Assembly (NCBI RefSeq): GCF_014652835.1
Contig: NZ_BMZO01000012.1
Location: 83,031 to 147,030 of the forward strand
From: Limoniibacter endophyticus
GTDB taxonomy: Bacteria > Pseudomonadota > Alphaproteobacteria > Rhizobiales > Rhizobiaceae
Direction of reading: 5' to 3'
Length of the DNA stretch: 64,000 nucleotides
The notes under the pieces were generated by a model. That model did no database searches. It was not told where the DNA came from and was given only the letters and a program-made list of their open reading frames with translations. Below, in pieces: positions 54,584-64,000 of this stretch. The first letter of the stretch is position 1. Each line of letters begins with the position of its first letter. The translations under genes and the position numbers were made by a program.

Positions 54584-55705
54584 TCAGGCCGAGAGGAACC
54601 GGTCCTGATATTCGTTGCGTTTGGTCACGAACCAGTTCTCCTGGATTGGCCACCACCAAAGCTTTTCCAGAGCATCGCCTGGATAGGCTGCGGCGAAGAA
54701 ATCCTTCGCCGCCTGTTCCAGATGCGCTTCTGCACCGACGGCGGTGGAGGAGATGGAAGTGGCATTGGTATACATTGCACCGGCTTCCGGCGTCAGGAAC
54801 CAGTTGATGAAGGCGTAGGCCTGATCGAGATTGGTCGCACCTTTGGGAATCGAGATGCCTTCCATCCAGGTCAATGCACCTTCTTTCGGCGCGATGAAGC
54901 CAATAGGCAGACCTTCCTTGGCCAGAGCGGCACCTGTCGAATCCCACGTCTGGCCGACGGCGCAGCCATTGACGCGGAATGCGCCCTGCGCCTCGTTCTC
55001 GTTCGTCCAGAACTGAGCGATGTTTCCCTTGCGCTTGACCGCTTCGGCCAGGATCACGTCATAAACCTTGACCATGTTCTCTTCGGAAACGAAGGCTTCC
55101 CGCATCGGCATGGGGAGCTTGCCTTCGGCTTCGAGCCATAGTCCCAACCCGACGAGGCCGGAATGGCCGCGTACGGTTGCCTTGCCGACCATATCTTCCT
55201 TCCAGATATCGCCATAGGAAGCGGTGCCGTATTCGAGCGGCGCCTGGTCCTTGTCGAAGGCGATACCTTCCGTGCCCCAGTCGGTCGGAACCTGGAAGCG
55301 CTTGCCTTCGATAACAGCGCCTAGCGTCTTGGAATTTTCCCAGGCACTGGGCAAGCAGCGCGCGACTTCGACCTTGGCCTCGTCAATTGGTTGGACGAGA
55401 TCGTATTCGACATAATTCGGCACGCGATCGACGGTTGGCCAGATGATGTCGAAACCGCCGCCATTATTGGCGCGCAGCTGGTTCAGGAGTTCATCATTGG
55501 TACCGTAGGGCGTAAAACTGGCTTTGATGCCGGTTGCCTGGTTGAAGGCCTGGAGCATGGCATCATTGACATAGCCGGCCCAGGCGAAGATTTTCACCTC
55601 GCCGGAAGATCCTTGCGCGTACGAGCGTGAAATCATTGGTGCGGCGAGCGAAAGGCTGGCAGCAGAGGCGGCTCCCTTCAGAAAAGTGCGGCGTGCGATC
55701 GTCAT
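54584..55705 (-). CDS. ABC transporter substrate-binding protein, polyamine type, Tat signal
   Basis: A 373-aa PotD/PotF-type periplasmic binding protein. N-terminus ARRTFLKG (about 4-11), then a hydrophobic stretch ending SYAQ, looks like a Tat signal (cleavage near 31) instead of Sec. Body features KIFAWAGYVND and FDIIWPTVDRVPNY match the family. First gene of the operon, so its promoter lies in 55706-55851. Polyamine specificity is by family only; opine or other amine ligands are possible in rhizobia. Confidence 0.9.
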   Translation of the reverse strand: MTIARRTFLKGAASAASLSLAAPMISRSYAQGSSGEVKIFAWAGYVNDAMLQAFNQATGIKASFTPYGTNDELLNQLRANNGGGFDIIWPTVDRVPNYVEYDLVQPIDEAKVEVARCLPSAWENSKTLGAVIEGKRFQVPTDWGTEGIAFDKDQAPLEYGTASYGDIWKEDMVGKATVRGHSGLVGLGLWLEAEGKLPMPMREAFVSEENMVKVYDVILAEAVKRKGNIAQFWTNENEAQGAFRVNGCAVGQTWDSTGAALAKEGLPIGFIAPKEGALTWMEGISIPKGATNLDQAYAFINWFLTPEAGAMYTNATSISSTAVGAEAHLEQAAKDFFAAAYPGDALEKLWWWPIQENWFVTKRNEYQDRFLSA

Positions 55706-55851
55706 GTGATTTCCCCCATCCCTCGGGCTGTTGAAGTATTTCAGCCGATTAAGCGCTGCATGTTACATCTTGGTGACGCTGGCGCAACGGGTGCGAGAAT
55801 CGATCAACACTATATCGGCAACCGGAATGGGTCTGCCCGGGAGATTACTTC

Positions 55852-56037
55852 CTATCTTGTTTGGCGGCTTATTAGCGTGTTGCGGCGAAGATGCCGTTCA
55901 TAATCATCGCGGTCGCGCAGGTCATTGTCGTAGGAGGATAGGTTCGCTTCCCTGTGCGCTTCGCGATGGTCTTTTCCGGCAGTACACCCGGAGAGGACGC
56001 AAAGGCAGGCGGCTAATAAGAAAAGAGGACGTTTCAT
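55852..56037 (-). CDS. Small lipoprotein
   Basis: A 61-aa predicted lipoprotein: MKRPLFLLAACLCVLSGC with lipobox LSGC (Cys at 18), then a short, highly charged mature part (DHREAHREANLSSYDND). GGAG lies seven bases before ATG 56037 on the minus strand. Family unknown. A 146-bp gap separates it from the binding-protein gene. Confidence 0.6.
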   Translation of the reverse strand: MKRPLFLLAACLCVLSGCTAGKDHREAHREANLSSYDNDLRDRDDYERHLRRNTLISRQTR

Positions 56038-56206
56038 TGATGGCTCCAATCATTGCAGTTCCCGCAATCTTGACGCTTGTTTGTTCGAAGTCACCGTGAA
56101 CCTGTCTCATACTGGAACCATCCGAAACGCTGGCGACGTGATCAAGCGGTTGCAATTTCTGAAAAACATTTCCAGATGTGAAGCTGGTTCGACTTCGGAG
56201 ATGAGC

Positions 56207-56905
56207 ATGATTTTCGACTCGGTACGTCTGGCGCTGAAGGACCTGTTCCGTCCGGAGTTTCGCAAGGCTTTCATAAAGACGCTGTTGCTCACGCTGCTCG
56301 CGCTTGTCGTTATATGGTTCGGCCTGAAATGGCTTTTCGACTTTCTGGCGCTTCCCTTCCTGACAGAGATGATGCGGCCGTCGGGCGAATGGGCATCATG
56401 GCTGGGTACCTTGTCGAGTATCCTCTTTGCTATTCTGTCGGCATTCGGGCTGGCATTCATGGTCGCGCCGGCATCTGCATTGGTTGCAGGGCTTTTTCAG
56501 GATGATGTTGCTGAACGCGTCGAAGAGACGAGCTATCCTGAACAACCGGTCGGTCAATCCCTGCCGCTAGGTGAGTCAGCCGTGGCGTCGCTCAAATTTC
56601 TCGCCATCGTCATTATCGGAAATATTTTTGCGCTTCTGATGCTTCTTATTCCAGGCGTGAACTTGATCGCGTTTTTCGTGGTGAATGGCTATCTGCTCGG
56701 TCGAGAATTCTTCGAGTTCGCTGCCATGCGCTATCGCACTCCGTCGGAAGCTCGTGCCTTCCGCGCCGAACACCGCGTGACGATTTTCCTGGCCGGTCTG
56801 GCAGTCGCTCTTTTCCTTGCCATCCCCTTCCTGAATCTGCTGACGCCGCTTTTCGCAACGTCTATGATGGTGCACCTGCACAAGAGATTGAGCGTTCGAT
56901 CCTGA
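56207..56905 (+). CDS. EI24/CysZ-type membrane protein
   Basis: A 232-aa inner-membrane protein of the EI24 domain family (CysZ-like), with about four helices: (AFIKTLLLTLLALVVIWFGL), (LGTLSSILFAILSAFGLAFM), (LAIVIIGNIFALLMLLIPGV) and (VTIFLAGLAVALFLAIPFL). The conserved YLLGREFFEFAAMR block (about 164-177) follows the third helix. CysZ is a sulfate transporter, but alpha-proteobacterial EI24 proteins are uncharacterised. ATG 56207 is used since GGAG (56197-56200) fits it better than the ATG at 56201. Confidence 0.8.
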   Translation: MIFDSVRLALKDLFRPEFRKAFIKTLLLTLLALVVIWFGLKWLFDFLALPFLTEMMRPSGEWASWLGTLSSILFAILSAFGLAFMVAPASALVAGLFQDDVAERVEETSYPEQPVGQSLPLGESAVASLKFLAIVIIGNIFALLMLLIPGVNLIAFFVVNGYLLGREFFEFAAMRYRTPSEARAFRAEHRVTIFLAGLAVALFLAIPFLNLLTPLFATSMMVHLHKRLSVRS

Positions 56906-56907
56906 GA

Positions 56908-57546
56908 TCAAGGAATGTCTTCCGGCTTGCGGCCCGGGCGACTTTTATAGCGCGGCAGGCTCCAGCCGTAGCGAATCGCTCCGGCGCGCACCAGAAAACC
57001 CACGGCAAAGCCGATATAGGCCGCCATGCCCGCCGGTAGGAGAGGCTGGCCTAGAACGAAAGCCAGTGCGCCGGCGACGCTTGCCGTGACATAGACTTCG
57101 TCGCGCATCAGAACAGACTCTTCGCCGGCTATCATGTCACGGATGATGCCGCCCAGCACGGCGGTGAGCACGCCGGTGACGATCGCGATGCTTGGTTCGC
57201 CTGAAGCTATCAGACCTTTGGAGGCGCCGACGACGGTGTAGGCGCCAAGTCCCAACGCATCAAGCCACAACAGTGCCTTGTAGCGTGATTCCAGCAGATG
57301 CGCGAAGACGTAGACGAGTAGCGCAATGCCAATGCACACAAGAACATAGACCGGCTGCACAACCCAGAAAACGGGAATATCGAGCAGCATGTCGCGAAAC
57401 GTCCCGCCGCCAATGCCGGTAATGACCGCGAAAAACAGGAAGCCCACTATGTCGAGCTGCTTGCGCGAGGCGGCAAGCGCGCCCGTGGCCGCAAACACCG
57501 CGATGCCGCAATAGTCGAGAATTTGAAATGCCGTCAACGCGTCCAT
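56908..57546 (-). CDS. TRIC/UPF0126 family membrane protein
   Basis: A 212-aa protein with seven helices and two UPF0126 repeats, each with a glycine-rich motif: GIGGGTFRDMLL (about 43-54) and VLGGIIRDMIAGE (about 129-141). Prokaryotic TRIC proteins form trimeric potassium-permeable channels. ATG 57546 gives the family start. Converges with the EI24-type gene, two bases apart at the 3' ends. Confidence 0.9.
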   Translation of the reverse strand: MDALTAFQILDYCGIAVFAATGALAASRKQLDIVGFLFFAVITGIGGGTFRDMLLDIPVFWVVQPVYVLVCIGIALLVYVFAHLLESRYKALLWLDALGLGAYTVVGASKGLIASGEPSIAIVTGVLTAVLGGIIRDMIAGEESVLMRDEVYVTASVAGALAFVLGQPLLPAGMAAYIGFAVGFLVRAGAIRYGWSLPRYKSRPGRKPEDIP

Positions 57547-57581
57547 GCCGGCTCCTATCCGCATATGTCCTGCAAAAACTA

Positions 57582-57604
57582 ACGCCCGGCACAAGGCCGG
57601 GCGT
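57582..57604 (-). terminator. Terminator of grpE
   Basis: Minus strand: ACGCCCGGC, loop CTTGT, GCCGGGCGT, then TAGTTTTTGC; perfect 9-bp stem (57582-57590 with 57596-57604), 37 bases after grpE. Confidence 0.85.
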
Positions 57605-57640
57605 CAAGCTTTCTATGCAAACATGGTCCGTGACGCCAGG

Positions 57641-58303
57641 TCAGGCGTCTTTCTCGGCTTGTGCGTTGATCGGGCCTGGCTCCTCTCCGTCTGTACCTTC
57701 CGGCTGAGCGGGAGTTGGCGCTTCCTTCGGCCCACCCTTGGCGACGCCGACCATAGCCGGACGTAGCACGCGCGCGCCGATCGAATAGCCCGGCTGCACG
57801 ACCTGCACGACCGTATTGTTCGGTACATCTGGATTTGGCACTTCGAACATGGCCTGATGAAAGTTCGGGTCGAACTTCTCTCCCTCTGGCGACAGCAGTT
57901 TCACGCCATGACGCTCGAGTGCGGAAAGCATGGAGCGCTCGGTGAGTTCGACCCCCTCGATCAGCGACTTCAAGCCGCCTTCGACGTTGCGCTCTTCATG
58001 TGGCACGGCATCGATGGCGCGGCGCAGATTGTCGGACACGGTCAACATGTCTCGGGCAAAATTCGTCACGGCATAAGAGCTGGCGTCGGCTACCTCACGC
58101 TGGGTGCGGCGACGCAGATTTTCCATGTCGGCGGCAAAGCGAAGGGCACGTTCCTTCAACTCCTCATTTTCCTTGAGTAGCTTCACGAGCGTGTCATGGT
58201 CAGCATTGTCCTCGGTGGCCGCGGCGTTGGCCTCTGCAGCTCCGGCAGCGGCCAGATCCGGGTTTTCTTCCGGTGCAGGGTTGTTATTGGCGTGGTCACT
58301 CAT
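57641..58303 (-). CDS. grpE: GrpE nucleotide exchange factor
   Basis: Partner of DnaK that releases ADP. The 220-aa protein has an acidic Ala/Glu-rich disordered head (1-45), the long coiled-coil helix (about 45-95, [17 protein letters not shown]) and the C-terminal beta wing with [22 protein letters not shown] (near 148-168). Located 99 bp downstream of hrcA, same strand, a classic heat-shock pair. Confidence 0.97.
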   Translation of the reverse strand: MSDHANNNPAPEENPDLAAAGAAEANAAATEDNADHDTLVKLLKENEELKERALRFAADMENLRRRTQREVADASSYAVTNFARDMLTVSDNLRRAIDAVPHEERNVEGGLKSLIEGVELTERSMLSALERHGVKLLSPEGEKFDPNFHQAMFEVPNPDVPNNTVVQVVQPGYSIGARVLRPAMVGVAKGGPKEAPTPAQPEGTDGEEPGPINAQAEKDA

Positions 58304-58402
58304 CGAGCGTTTCCCGTCTGTTGTATTCGAATAGGATTGTTTGCCCGCATATCGAGGCTCGAGCCGTAAAAATCAAGACCTCGCGTGAGCAAGCAAGGCA
58401 GA

Positions 58403-59473
58403 TCACCGCAGCATACGGCTAATCACCTGTGCGGTATAATCGACCATTGGCACGATGCGAGCATAATTGAGGCGCGTTGGGCCGATCACGCCAAGCGCAC
58501 CGACGACACGCGAGTTCTGATCACGATAGGGCGCAACGACAAGCGATGAGCCGGAAAGTGAAAAGAGCTTGTTCTCCGAGCCGATGAAGATACGCACGCC
58601 TGATCCGCCTTCAGTCAGGTCAAGGAGTTGCATCAAACCTTCCTTGGTCTCAAGATCGTCGAAGAGCAGCTTCAGTCGCTCGAAATCGGTTTCCTCGGTG
58701 ACATCGTTGAGCAGATTGGCGCGGCCGCGCACGATCATGCGAATCGGCAGATCGGAACCCGCTCCTGCCCAAACGGCCATGCCGCGATCGACCAGTTCCT
58801 GCGACAGGGTGTCAAGAGCGGTGCGGGTTTCCTCTTTTAGACGCGCGATCTCGTTTCGCGCTTCAACGAGGGTACGACCACGAATATGTGCGTTGAGGAA
58901 GTTGGTCGCTTCGTTGAGCTGTGAGGCGGTCACGCCGGCCGGCAGGTCGATGACACGGTTCTCGACGTCTCCGTTCTGCGAAACCAGAATGGTGAGGGCC
59001 TTGGTTTTTTCGAGCTGAATGAACTCGACGTGCTTGAGCGCCGTTTCCGACTTTGTGGCCAGTACGAGCCCCGCACCCCGCGACATGCCCGACAGAAGCT
59101 GGCTTGCCTCCGTCAGCATCGAATCCAGCGAATCCGACTTGCCGGACGTCTTGATCTGGGCATCGATCGAGCGCCGCTCCTCTTCGCTCACGTCACCAAG
59201 CTCCATGAAGGCGTCGACGAAGAAGCGCAGGCCCTGCTGCGTCGGCATACGGCCGGCGGAAATATGCGGCGCGTATACCAGCCCCAGATGCTCCAGGTCG
59301 CTCATCACGTTGCGGATTGTCGCGGGCGAGAGTGCGTTGGGCAGAAGCCTGGAAAGGCTGCGCGAACCTACAGGCTCGCCATCGCGCAGATAGCTGTCCA
59401 CCATATGGCGGAAAATATCACGCGAGCGTGTGTCGAGATTGGCAAGTGCGGGATCAAGCACGGGTTTTGTCAT
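58403..59473 (-). CDS. hrcA: HrcA heat-shock repressor
   Basis: Repressor that binds CIRCE elements of groESL/dnaK operons. The 356-aa protein has the winged HTH with GEPVGSRSLSRLLPNALSPATIRNVMSDLE (in part about 33-62) and the HrcA C-terminal domain ending VGALGVIGPTRLNYARIVPMVDYTA. ATG 59473 is chosen with GGAAGG nine bases upstream; ATG 59482 touches that site and is less likely. No CIRCE repeat was seen next to it in this window. Confidence 0.94.
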   Translation of the reverse strand: MTKPVLDPALANLDTRSRDIFRHMVDSYLRDGEPVGSRSLSRLLPNALSPATIRNVMSDLEHLGLVYAPHISAGRMPTQQGLRFFVDAFMELGDVSEEERRSIDAQIKTSGKSDSLDSMLTEASQLLSGMSRGAGLVLATKSETALKHVEFIQLEKTKALTILVSQNGDVENRVIDLPAGVTASQLNEATNFLNAHIRGRTLVEARNEIARLKEETRTALDTLSQELVDRGMAVWAGAGSDLPIRMIVRGRANLLNDVTEETDFERLKLLFDDLETKEGLMQLLDLTEGGSGVRIFIGSENKLFSLSGSSLVVAPYRDQNSRVVGALGVIGPTRLNYARIVPMVDYTAQVISRMLR

Positions 59474-59620
59474 TTGGCTCATCCTTCCGCCTTTATGATA
59501 TAAAAACTCTACGCCACCATACAAGCTGTTGCATCATATCCTGATCGGCCTTTTTCCTTTGCGTCGATAGGGGCCAGGAGGTACAAGCGCTCAAACTTTC
59601 GAAACAGGGATGACCGACAC

Positions 59621-60337
59621 ATGCGCCCATCCAAGCGCCAGAACGACGAACTGCGAGCCATATCCTTTGAACGCGGCGTGTCGAAGCACGCAGAAGGCTC
59701 CTGCCTCGTCAAGTTTGGCGACACGCATGTCCTTTGCACGGCGTCGCTTGAGGAGCGCGTGCCGGGCTGGATGCGTAATTCAGGCAAGGGTTGGGTCACT
59801 GCCGAATATGGCATGCTGCCGCGCTCGACCGGCGATCGCATGCGTCGCGAAGCATCGTCCGGCAAGCAGGGTGGCCGCACGCTGGAGATCCAGCGTCTGA
59901 TCGGTCGCAGCCTGCGCGCAGTGGTTGATCTCGAGGCGCTCGGCGAAGTCCAGATAACGGTGGATTGTGACGTCATCCAGGCGGATGGCGGCACACGCAC
60001 TGCTGCCATTACCGGCGGCTGGGTGGCGCTTTACGATTGCTTGCGCTGGATGGAAACGCGCCAGATGATCACGCTCTCGAAAGTGCTCAAGGATCACGTT
60101 GCAGCGATTTCGTGCGGTCTGCATGAAGGCAAGGCTGTGCTCGACCTCGATTATCTGGAGGATTCCTCTGCCCAGACCGATGCCAATTTCGTATTGACCG
60201 GCAAGGGCGGCATCGTCGAAATTCAGGGTACGGCCGAGGGCGAACCCTTTTCGGAAGAGCAGTTCGCCGAACTTCTGGGGCTTGCCCGCAAAGGCGTTAA
60301 CAAGCTCGTTAGTCTCCAACAGATGGCAGTGGCCTGA
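59621..60337 (+). CDS. rph: Ribonuclease PH
   Basis: Phosphorolytic 3' exonuclease trimming tRNA precursors. The 238-aa protein has [12 protein letters not shown] start, [18 protein letters not shown] (about 66-83), and [16 protein letters not shown] (about 88-103). Length and motifs are full; the enzyme works as a hexamer. It is divergent from hrcA and opens a plus-strand run rph-VOC-rdgB-hemW-rsmI-yraN. Confidence 0.97.
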   Translation: MRPSKRQNDELRAISFERGVSKHAEGSCLVKFGDTHVLCTASLEERVPGWMRNSGKGWVTAEYGMLPRSTGDRMRREASSGKQGGRTLEIQRLIGRSLRAVVDLEALGEVQITVDCDVIQADGGTRTAAITGGWVALYDCLRWMETRQMITLSKVLKDHVAAISCGLHEGKAVLDLDYLEDSSAQTDANFVLTGKGGIVEIQGTAEGEPFSEEQFAELLGLARKGVNKLVSLQQMAVA

Positions 60338-60339
60338 TC

Positions 60340-60750
60340 ATGAAGGCGCGGGCGGTTCTCGAGGCAGCACTCTACGTTGATGATCTCGCAGCCTGCGAGG
60401 CGTTCTATCGCGACGTGCTCGGTCTTGAACTGGTCGCGCGTGTCGAGGGCCGTCACGTTTTTCTGCGCTGCGGCCAGAATATGGTTCTGCTCTTTGACGC
60501 GGAGGCCACGAAAGTGCCGCCTTCGCCTGATGCAAAGCTGCCGGTTCCTCCGCACGGCGCGCGGGGCCAGGGGCATATGTGCTTTGCTGCCAGCGCAGAA
60601 GAACTGGATAGCTGGATGCGTTATCTTGAGGCGAATGGCATTGCGATTGAAGCTGCTTTCGAGTGGCCACAGGGCGGGCGGTCGATCTATATACGCGACC
60701 CGTCCGGTAACTCCATCGAGTTCGCCGAACCGAAGATTTGGGGCTTCTGA
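60340..60750 (+). CDS. Single-domain VOC (glyoxalase-like) protein
   Basis: A 136-aa vicinal-oxygen-chelate protein: [24 protein letters not shown] (start module, in part), [18 protein letters not shown] and [19 protein letters not shown] with Glu near 127. One domain, so probably a dimer. Function unknown; similar genes lie between rph and rdgB in Brucella-like genomes. Two bases separate it from rph, two from rdgB, so translation is coupled or close. Confidence 0.85.
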   Translation: MKARAVLEAALYVDDLAACEAFYRDVLGLELVARVEGRHVFLRCGQNMVLLFDAEATKVPPSPDAKLPVPPHGARGQGHMCFAASAEELDSWMRYLEANGIAIEAAFEWPQGGRSIYIRDPSGNSIEFAEPKIWGF

Positions 60751-60752
60751 AT

Positions 60753-61400
60753 ATGCACATGCTTGATGCGAAGAAGATCGTCGTTGCCAGTCACAATGCC
60801 GGCAAGCTGAAGGAAATCGCTGAACTGATCGCGCCTTTCGGCTTTGAAGCGAAATCGGCGGCGGATTATGGGCTGCCCGAACCGGAAGAAAACGGTACGA
60901 CCTTCGAAGAGAACGCCTATACAAAAGCCTTTGCTGCGGCCAAGGCGACCGGCCTGCCGGCGCTTTCGGACGATTCCGGCCTTTGCGTGGACGCGCTTGA
61001 TGGTGCGCCTGGCGTCTACACTGCCGATTGGGCAACACGCGAGGATGGCAAGCGCGATTTCAGCAGGGCGATGCAGAAGGTCGAGGATATCTTGCAGGAA
61101 AAGAACGCTCTGGACCCATCGCAGCGCACCGGCCGTTTCGTTGCGGTCCTTTGCCTTGCGTTTCCCGATGGGCATGCGGAATATTTCCGTGGTGAGGCGC
61201 AAGGCACCCTCATCTGGCCGCCACGCGGCAGTGACGGCTTCGGCTATGATCCGGTCTTCTTGCCGGAAGGAGAGACGCGCACATTTGGCGAAATGCCTTC
61301 GTCGGAAAAGCATGGCTGGGTTCCGGGGCAGGCGCAGGCCCTGTCTCATCGTGCAAAGGCTTTCCAGAAATTCGCACAGGCGCGTCTGGTCGCTGAATGA
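60753..61400 (+). CDS. rdgB: Non-canonical purine NTP pyrophosphatase (ITPase)
   Basis: Hydrolyses ITP/XTP/dITP to keep them out of nucleic acids. The 215-aa protein has [16 protein letters not shown] (about 6-21), [20 protein letters not shown] (in part about 73-92) with the catalytic Asp, and [11 protein letters not shown] (near 158-168). ATG 60753 chosen; 60759 is possible. The stop overlaps hemW (ATGA). Confidence 0.96.
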   Translation: MHMLDAKKIVVASHNAGKLKEIAELIAPFGFEAKSAADYGLPEPEENGTTFEENAYTKAFAAAKATGLPALSDDSGLCVDALDGAPGVYTADWATREDGKRDFSRAMQKVEDILQEKNALDPSQRTGRFVAVLCLAFPDGHAEYFRGEAQGTLIWPPRGSDGFGYDPVFLPEGETRTFGEMPSSEKHGWVPGQAQALSHRAKAFQKFAQARLVAE

Positions 61401-62563
61401 CCATAAGCGGCGACAGAACGCCGGGCTTCGGCGTCTATCTGCATTGGCCGTTCTGCGCCGCCAAATGCCCCTATTGCGACTTCAATTCTCATGTCCGCCA
61501 TCAGCCGGTCGATCAGCCGCGTTTCGCAAAGGCCTTTGCGCGCGAGATCGAGGTGATGCGCGAACGCACCGGCAGGAAGCGCGTCACCAGCATTTTCCTG
61601 GGCGGCGGTACGCCATCCCTGATGCTTCCGGAAACGGTAGGGAATGTTCTGGAATCGGTCGCCAGGCATTATGAGATCGACTCCGATGCCGAGATCACGC
61701 TCGAAGCCAATCCGACCTCTGTGGAAGCAGATCGCTTTCGGGGTTATCGCGCGGCAGGCGTCAACCGGGTGTCGCTGGGCGTTCAGGCGCTCAATGATCG
61801 CGACCTGAAATTCCTCGGCCGGATGCATAATGTCGAGGAAGCACTCGTCGCCATCGGTCTGGCGCGCGAGATATTCCCGCGCCTTTCATTCGATCTGATC
61901 TATGCCCGCCCGCACCAAACCGCACAGGATTGGACGACGGAACTCAATGCCGCGATTGATCACGCAGTCGATCATCTATCGCTCTATCAGCTCACAATCG
62001 AGGAGGGGACGCCCTTCTTCAATCTGCACCGGGCCAAAAAATTCACGGTGCCAGACGCCGATCATGCAGCGCATCTCTACGAGGTGACGCAGGCAGTTGC
62101 GGCCTCGCGCGGCCTGCCTGCTTACGAAGTGTCGAACCACGCGCGGCCGGGCGCCGAAAGCCGGCACAATCTTACCTACTGGCGCTACGGCGAATATATC
62201 GGCGTCGGTCCCGGCGCTCACGGCCGTTTTGTCGAAGACGGTATACGGACAGTGACGATCGGCGAACGCAATCCGGAAAAATGGCTTGAACTGGTCGAGG
62301 CCAAAGGGACCGGCGAGATCGATGGTGAGTTGCTGGAGACAGAACAGGAAGCCGACGAGTTTCTGATGATGGGCTTGCGTCTGGTCGAGGGAATCGATCT
62401 GGTACGTTACGAGGAACTCGCGGGCCGACCGCTCGCGCAGGAGCGCATCGCGATCCTGCGCGAGGAAGGCCTGATTGAGCCGGTTGGCAATTCCGGCCTT
62501 CGCGCTACCCCAGCCGGCATGCTGGTGCTCGATGCGCTGGTGGCGGATATCGGGAGAGAGTGA
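61397..62563 (+). CDS. hemW: HemW radical-SAM heme chaperone
   Basis: A 388-aa protein once annotated as oxygen-independent coproporphyrinogen oxidase; HemW binds and delivers heme rather than oxidising the porphyrin. Radical-SAM cluster motif Cys20-x3-Cys24-x2-Cys27 (CAAKCPYC); then GGGTPSLM (about 72-79) and [20 protein letters not shown] (in part, near 257-275), typical of HemW. True HemN has extra motifs that are not seen here. Confidence 0.92.
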   Translation: MTISGDRTPGFGVYLHWPFCAAKCPYCDFNSHVRHQPVDQPRFAKAFAREIEVMRERTGRKRVTSIFLGGGTPSLMLPETVGNVLESVARHYEIDSDAEITLEANPTSVEADRFRGYRAAGVNRVSLGVQALNDRDLKFLGRMHNVEEALVAIGLAREIFPRLSFDLIYARPHQTAQDWTTELNAAIDHAVDHLSLYQLTIEEGTPFFNLHRAKKFTVPDADHAAHLYEVTQAVAASRGLPAYEVSNHARPGAESRHNLTYWRYGEYIGVGPGAHGRFVEDGIRTVTIGERNPEKWLELVEAKGTGEIDGELLETEQEADEFLMMGLRLVEGIDLVRYEELAGRPLAQERIAILREEGLIEPVGNSGLRATPAGMLVLDALVADIGRE

Positions 62564-62567
62564 CGTT

Positions 62568-63464
62568 ATGGTCGAGGACAGCACCAACAGAACCTATCTC
62601 GTCGGTGGCGAGGTAATCCGTGCACGTTCATTTGAACCGGCGATCTATCTGGTTGCGACGCCAATTGGCAATCTTGGGGATATTACTCTGCGCGCCATCG
62701 AGACCTTGGCAGGGGCGGACATTCTTGCCTGCGAGGATACGCGTGTCACCCGCATCCTGCTTGAGCGCTATGGCATCTCACGGCGTATGTTCGCCTATCA
62801 TGAGCATAATGAGCAAGCTGCCGCGCAGAAGCTGATCGATGCTGTAAATGAAGGCAAGAGTGTCGCGCTTTGCTCCGATGCCGGAACGCCGCTCATTTCC
62901 GATCCGGGATATCGTCTTGTCTCAACGGCGCGTGAAGCTGGCGTCAAGGTTGTGCCGTTGCCGGGTCCGTCCGCTCTTCTTGCCGCACTTTCGGCCAGCG
63001 GCCTTCCATCCGACGCTTTCTTCTTCGCGGGTTTTCTGCCTAACAAGGCGTCGCAGCGCAAGACCCGGCTCGATCAGCTTGCTCATATTCCCGGTACGTT
63101 GATCTTCTATGAGTCGCCGCGCCGCTTGCCTCAAAGTCTCGCCGCGATGGCGGAGGTTCTGGGAGAAAGCCGCCGCGCGGTCGTGGCGCGAGAACTGACC
63201 AAGACCTTTGAGGAGTTTCGTTCTGCTCCGCTCGGTGAACTGGCTGCCCATTATGCGGAAGCAGAAAGCATTCGCGGCGAAATCGTCGTCTGCATCGAGC
63301 CGCCTCTACAGGAGGAGATCGCAGGCGAGGCAGACATCGATCGCATGTTACGCGATCTCGCCGGCCAGATGTCGACATCGAAGGCGGCCGGTGAGGTGGC
63401 AAAGATGACGGGGCTGCAAAAGGCCGATCTCTACAAGCGCTTGCTTGAGCTGAAAGATGACTAA
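62568..63464 (+). CDS. rsmI: 16S rRNA (cytidine-1402-2'-O) methyltransferase
   Basis: SAM-dependent enzyme modifying C1402 in the decoding center. The 298-aa protein shows the family features [16 protein letters not shown] (about 28-43), [16 protein letters not shown] (in part, near 54-69), [14 protein letters not shown] (near 104-117) and [12 protein letters not shown] 62568 with GGGAGAGAG (62552-62560) was selected. Its end overlaps yraN by eight bases. Confidence 0.95.
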   Translation: MVEDSTNRTYLVGGEVIRARSFEPAIYLVATPIGNLGDITLRAIETLAGADILACEDTRVTRILLERYGISRRMFAYHEHNEQAAAQKLIDAVNEGKSVALCSDAGTPLISDPGYRLVSTAREAGVKVVPLPGPSALLAALSASGLPSDAFFFAGFLPNKASQRKTRLDQLAHIPGTLIFYESPRRLPQSLAAMAEVLGESRRAVVARELTKTFEEFRSAPLGELAAHYAEAESIRGEIVVCIEPPLQEEIAGEADIDRMLRDLAGQMSTSKAAGEVAKMTGLQKADLYKRLLELKDD

Positions 63465-63837
63465 GGGCGGTGCACCTGCTCCCAAGCGTCTCAGGGCCTA
63501 TCGCCGGGGCGGCCGGGCAGAAACGCTTGCCTGCATTTTCCTGATGTTCAAGGGCTTCCGTATCGTCGCCCGTAACTGGAAAACCCCGCTTGGCGAGGTC
63601 GATATCATTGCGCGGCGCGGGTCACTCATCGTGATCGCCGAGGTCAAGGCGCGCGACACGCTCGAAGCTGCGATGGAGGCGGTCGGTCCGCATGCATTGC
63701 GGCGCATCGAAGCGGCCGGCGATCTCTGGCTGGCGCGTCAATCCGGAAGCGCCCAGTTCTCAATCCGCTATGATCTGATCGCCGTTCTGCCTCGAAAACT
63801 TCCCAAGCACGTAAAGAATATCTGGCAAAACCGCTAA
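63457..63837 (+). CDS. yraN: YraN/UPF0102 endonuclease-like protein
   Basis: A 126-aa protein of the UPF0102 family with a restriction-endonuclease-like core: [24 protein letters not shown] (about 19-42, in part), [10 protein letters not shown] (about 46-55) and IAEVKAR (about 60-66), where Glu/Asp/Glu-x-Lys suggest a metal site. The cellular role is unsettled. It is linked to rsmI in most genomes, as here. Confidence 0.92.
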   Translation: MTKGGAPAPKRLRAYRRGGRAETLACIFLMFKGFRIVARNWKTPLGEVDIIARRGSLIVIAEVKARDTLEAAMEAVGPHALRRIEAAGDLWLARQSGSAQFSIRYDLIAVLPRKLPKHVKNIWQNR

Positions 63838-64000
63838 TCTCGCGGGTTGAAGCATATTGAGGCCGTGGATGGATTTCTCGCCCTTGCCGGAGCGGGCGAA
63901 AATATTCCGCAATAGTTTCAATGGAAAGGCGGAAGGTCCTGCCTTCATCCCGTCGTTCATGCGCCGATTTATCCCACACCCCGCAGCCTGGCTTATTATC
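63838..64000. other. Window right edge, no gene seen
   Basis: 163 bp after yraN. An ATG at 63921 opens a frame to the window end but has no recognisable family and too little length to judge; the next real gene is probably beyond the edge. Confidence 0.5.

Overview
The window reads as a chromosomal segment of an alpha-proteobacterium of the order Hyphomicrobiales, most like Brucella/Ochrobactrum. Supporting signs are a GcrA cell-cycle regulator with GANTC (CcrM-type) sites upstream, a Fur-family regulator of the Mur type divergent from a SitABCD metal transporter, a group-2 Mrp antiporter with fused A/B subunits, an orphan LuxR with an intact acyl-homoserine-lactone pocket, and high-GC, tightly packed operons. 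This is judged from protein families and gene order, not from a database search. No rRNA, insertion sequence, integrase, phage gene or CRISPR array was seen.

Layout. 1-4.9 kb: a class A penicillin-binding protein (its start may lie off the left edge), intracellular PHB depolymerase PhaZ, a small secreted protein and the LuxR solo. 4.9-8.2 kb: hslO and the argD-argF arginine pair on the minus strand. 8.2-12.6 kb: gcrA, then a phosphate/polyphosphate group (phoU, phoR, ppk2). 12.6-16.7 kb: mur and sitABCD sharing a control region with overlapping dyads. 16.8-22.3 kb: a ferredoxin-reductase-like flavoprotein, nth, a DUF2244 protein, an Ada-like alkyltransferase, a BMP-family binding protein, an orphan Flp pilin and tRNA-Thr. 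22.5-28.1 kb: housekeeping genes murA, hisD, UPF0262, LMW phosphatase, infA, maf, yacG and tRNA-Phe.

28.1-41 kb is the most accessory-looking part and starts directly after tRNA-Phe. First comes a GntR-controlled putative sugar-acid pathway: SGNH esterase, tripartite TctCBA-type uptake system, an atypical enolase-superfamily enzyme, an L-arabinonate-dehydratase-type [Fe-S] enzyme and a DapA-family aldolase/dehydratase. A textbook FadR/GntR operator abuts a TTGACA promoter in front of the transporter. Next is a pirin, and a LysR gene divergent from a two-domain ring-cleaving-type VOC enzyme and YcaC; this intergenic region carries two perfect palindromes.

41.5-45.3 kb encodes a three-subunit membrane gluconate-2-dehydrogenase-type enzyme (Tat subunit, GMC flavoprotein, triheme cytochrome c). 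45.7-51.7 kb is the mrpACDEFG cation/proton antiporter operon, with an odd leader and unclear start. 51.8-55.7 kb (minus) is a polyamine-type ABC importer. 55.9-64 kb returns to housekeeping genes: a small lipoprotein, an EI24-type membrane protein, a TRIC/UPF0126 protein, grpE, hrcA, rph, a small VOC protein, rdgB, hemW, rsmI and yraN.

The best candidates for something new are the 28.4-37 kb catabolic unit (specific substrate unknown, enolase-family member lacking the usual KxK lysines), the GANTC cluster in front of gcrA, the LysR/VOC/YcaC palindromes, and the mrp leader with a short ORF, a palindrome and no normal start codon near its ribosome site.
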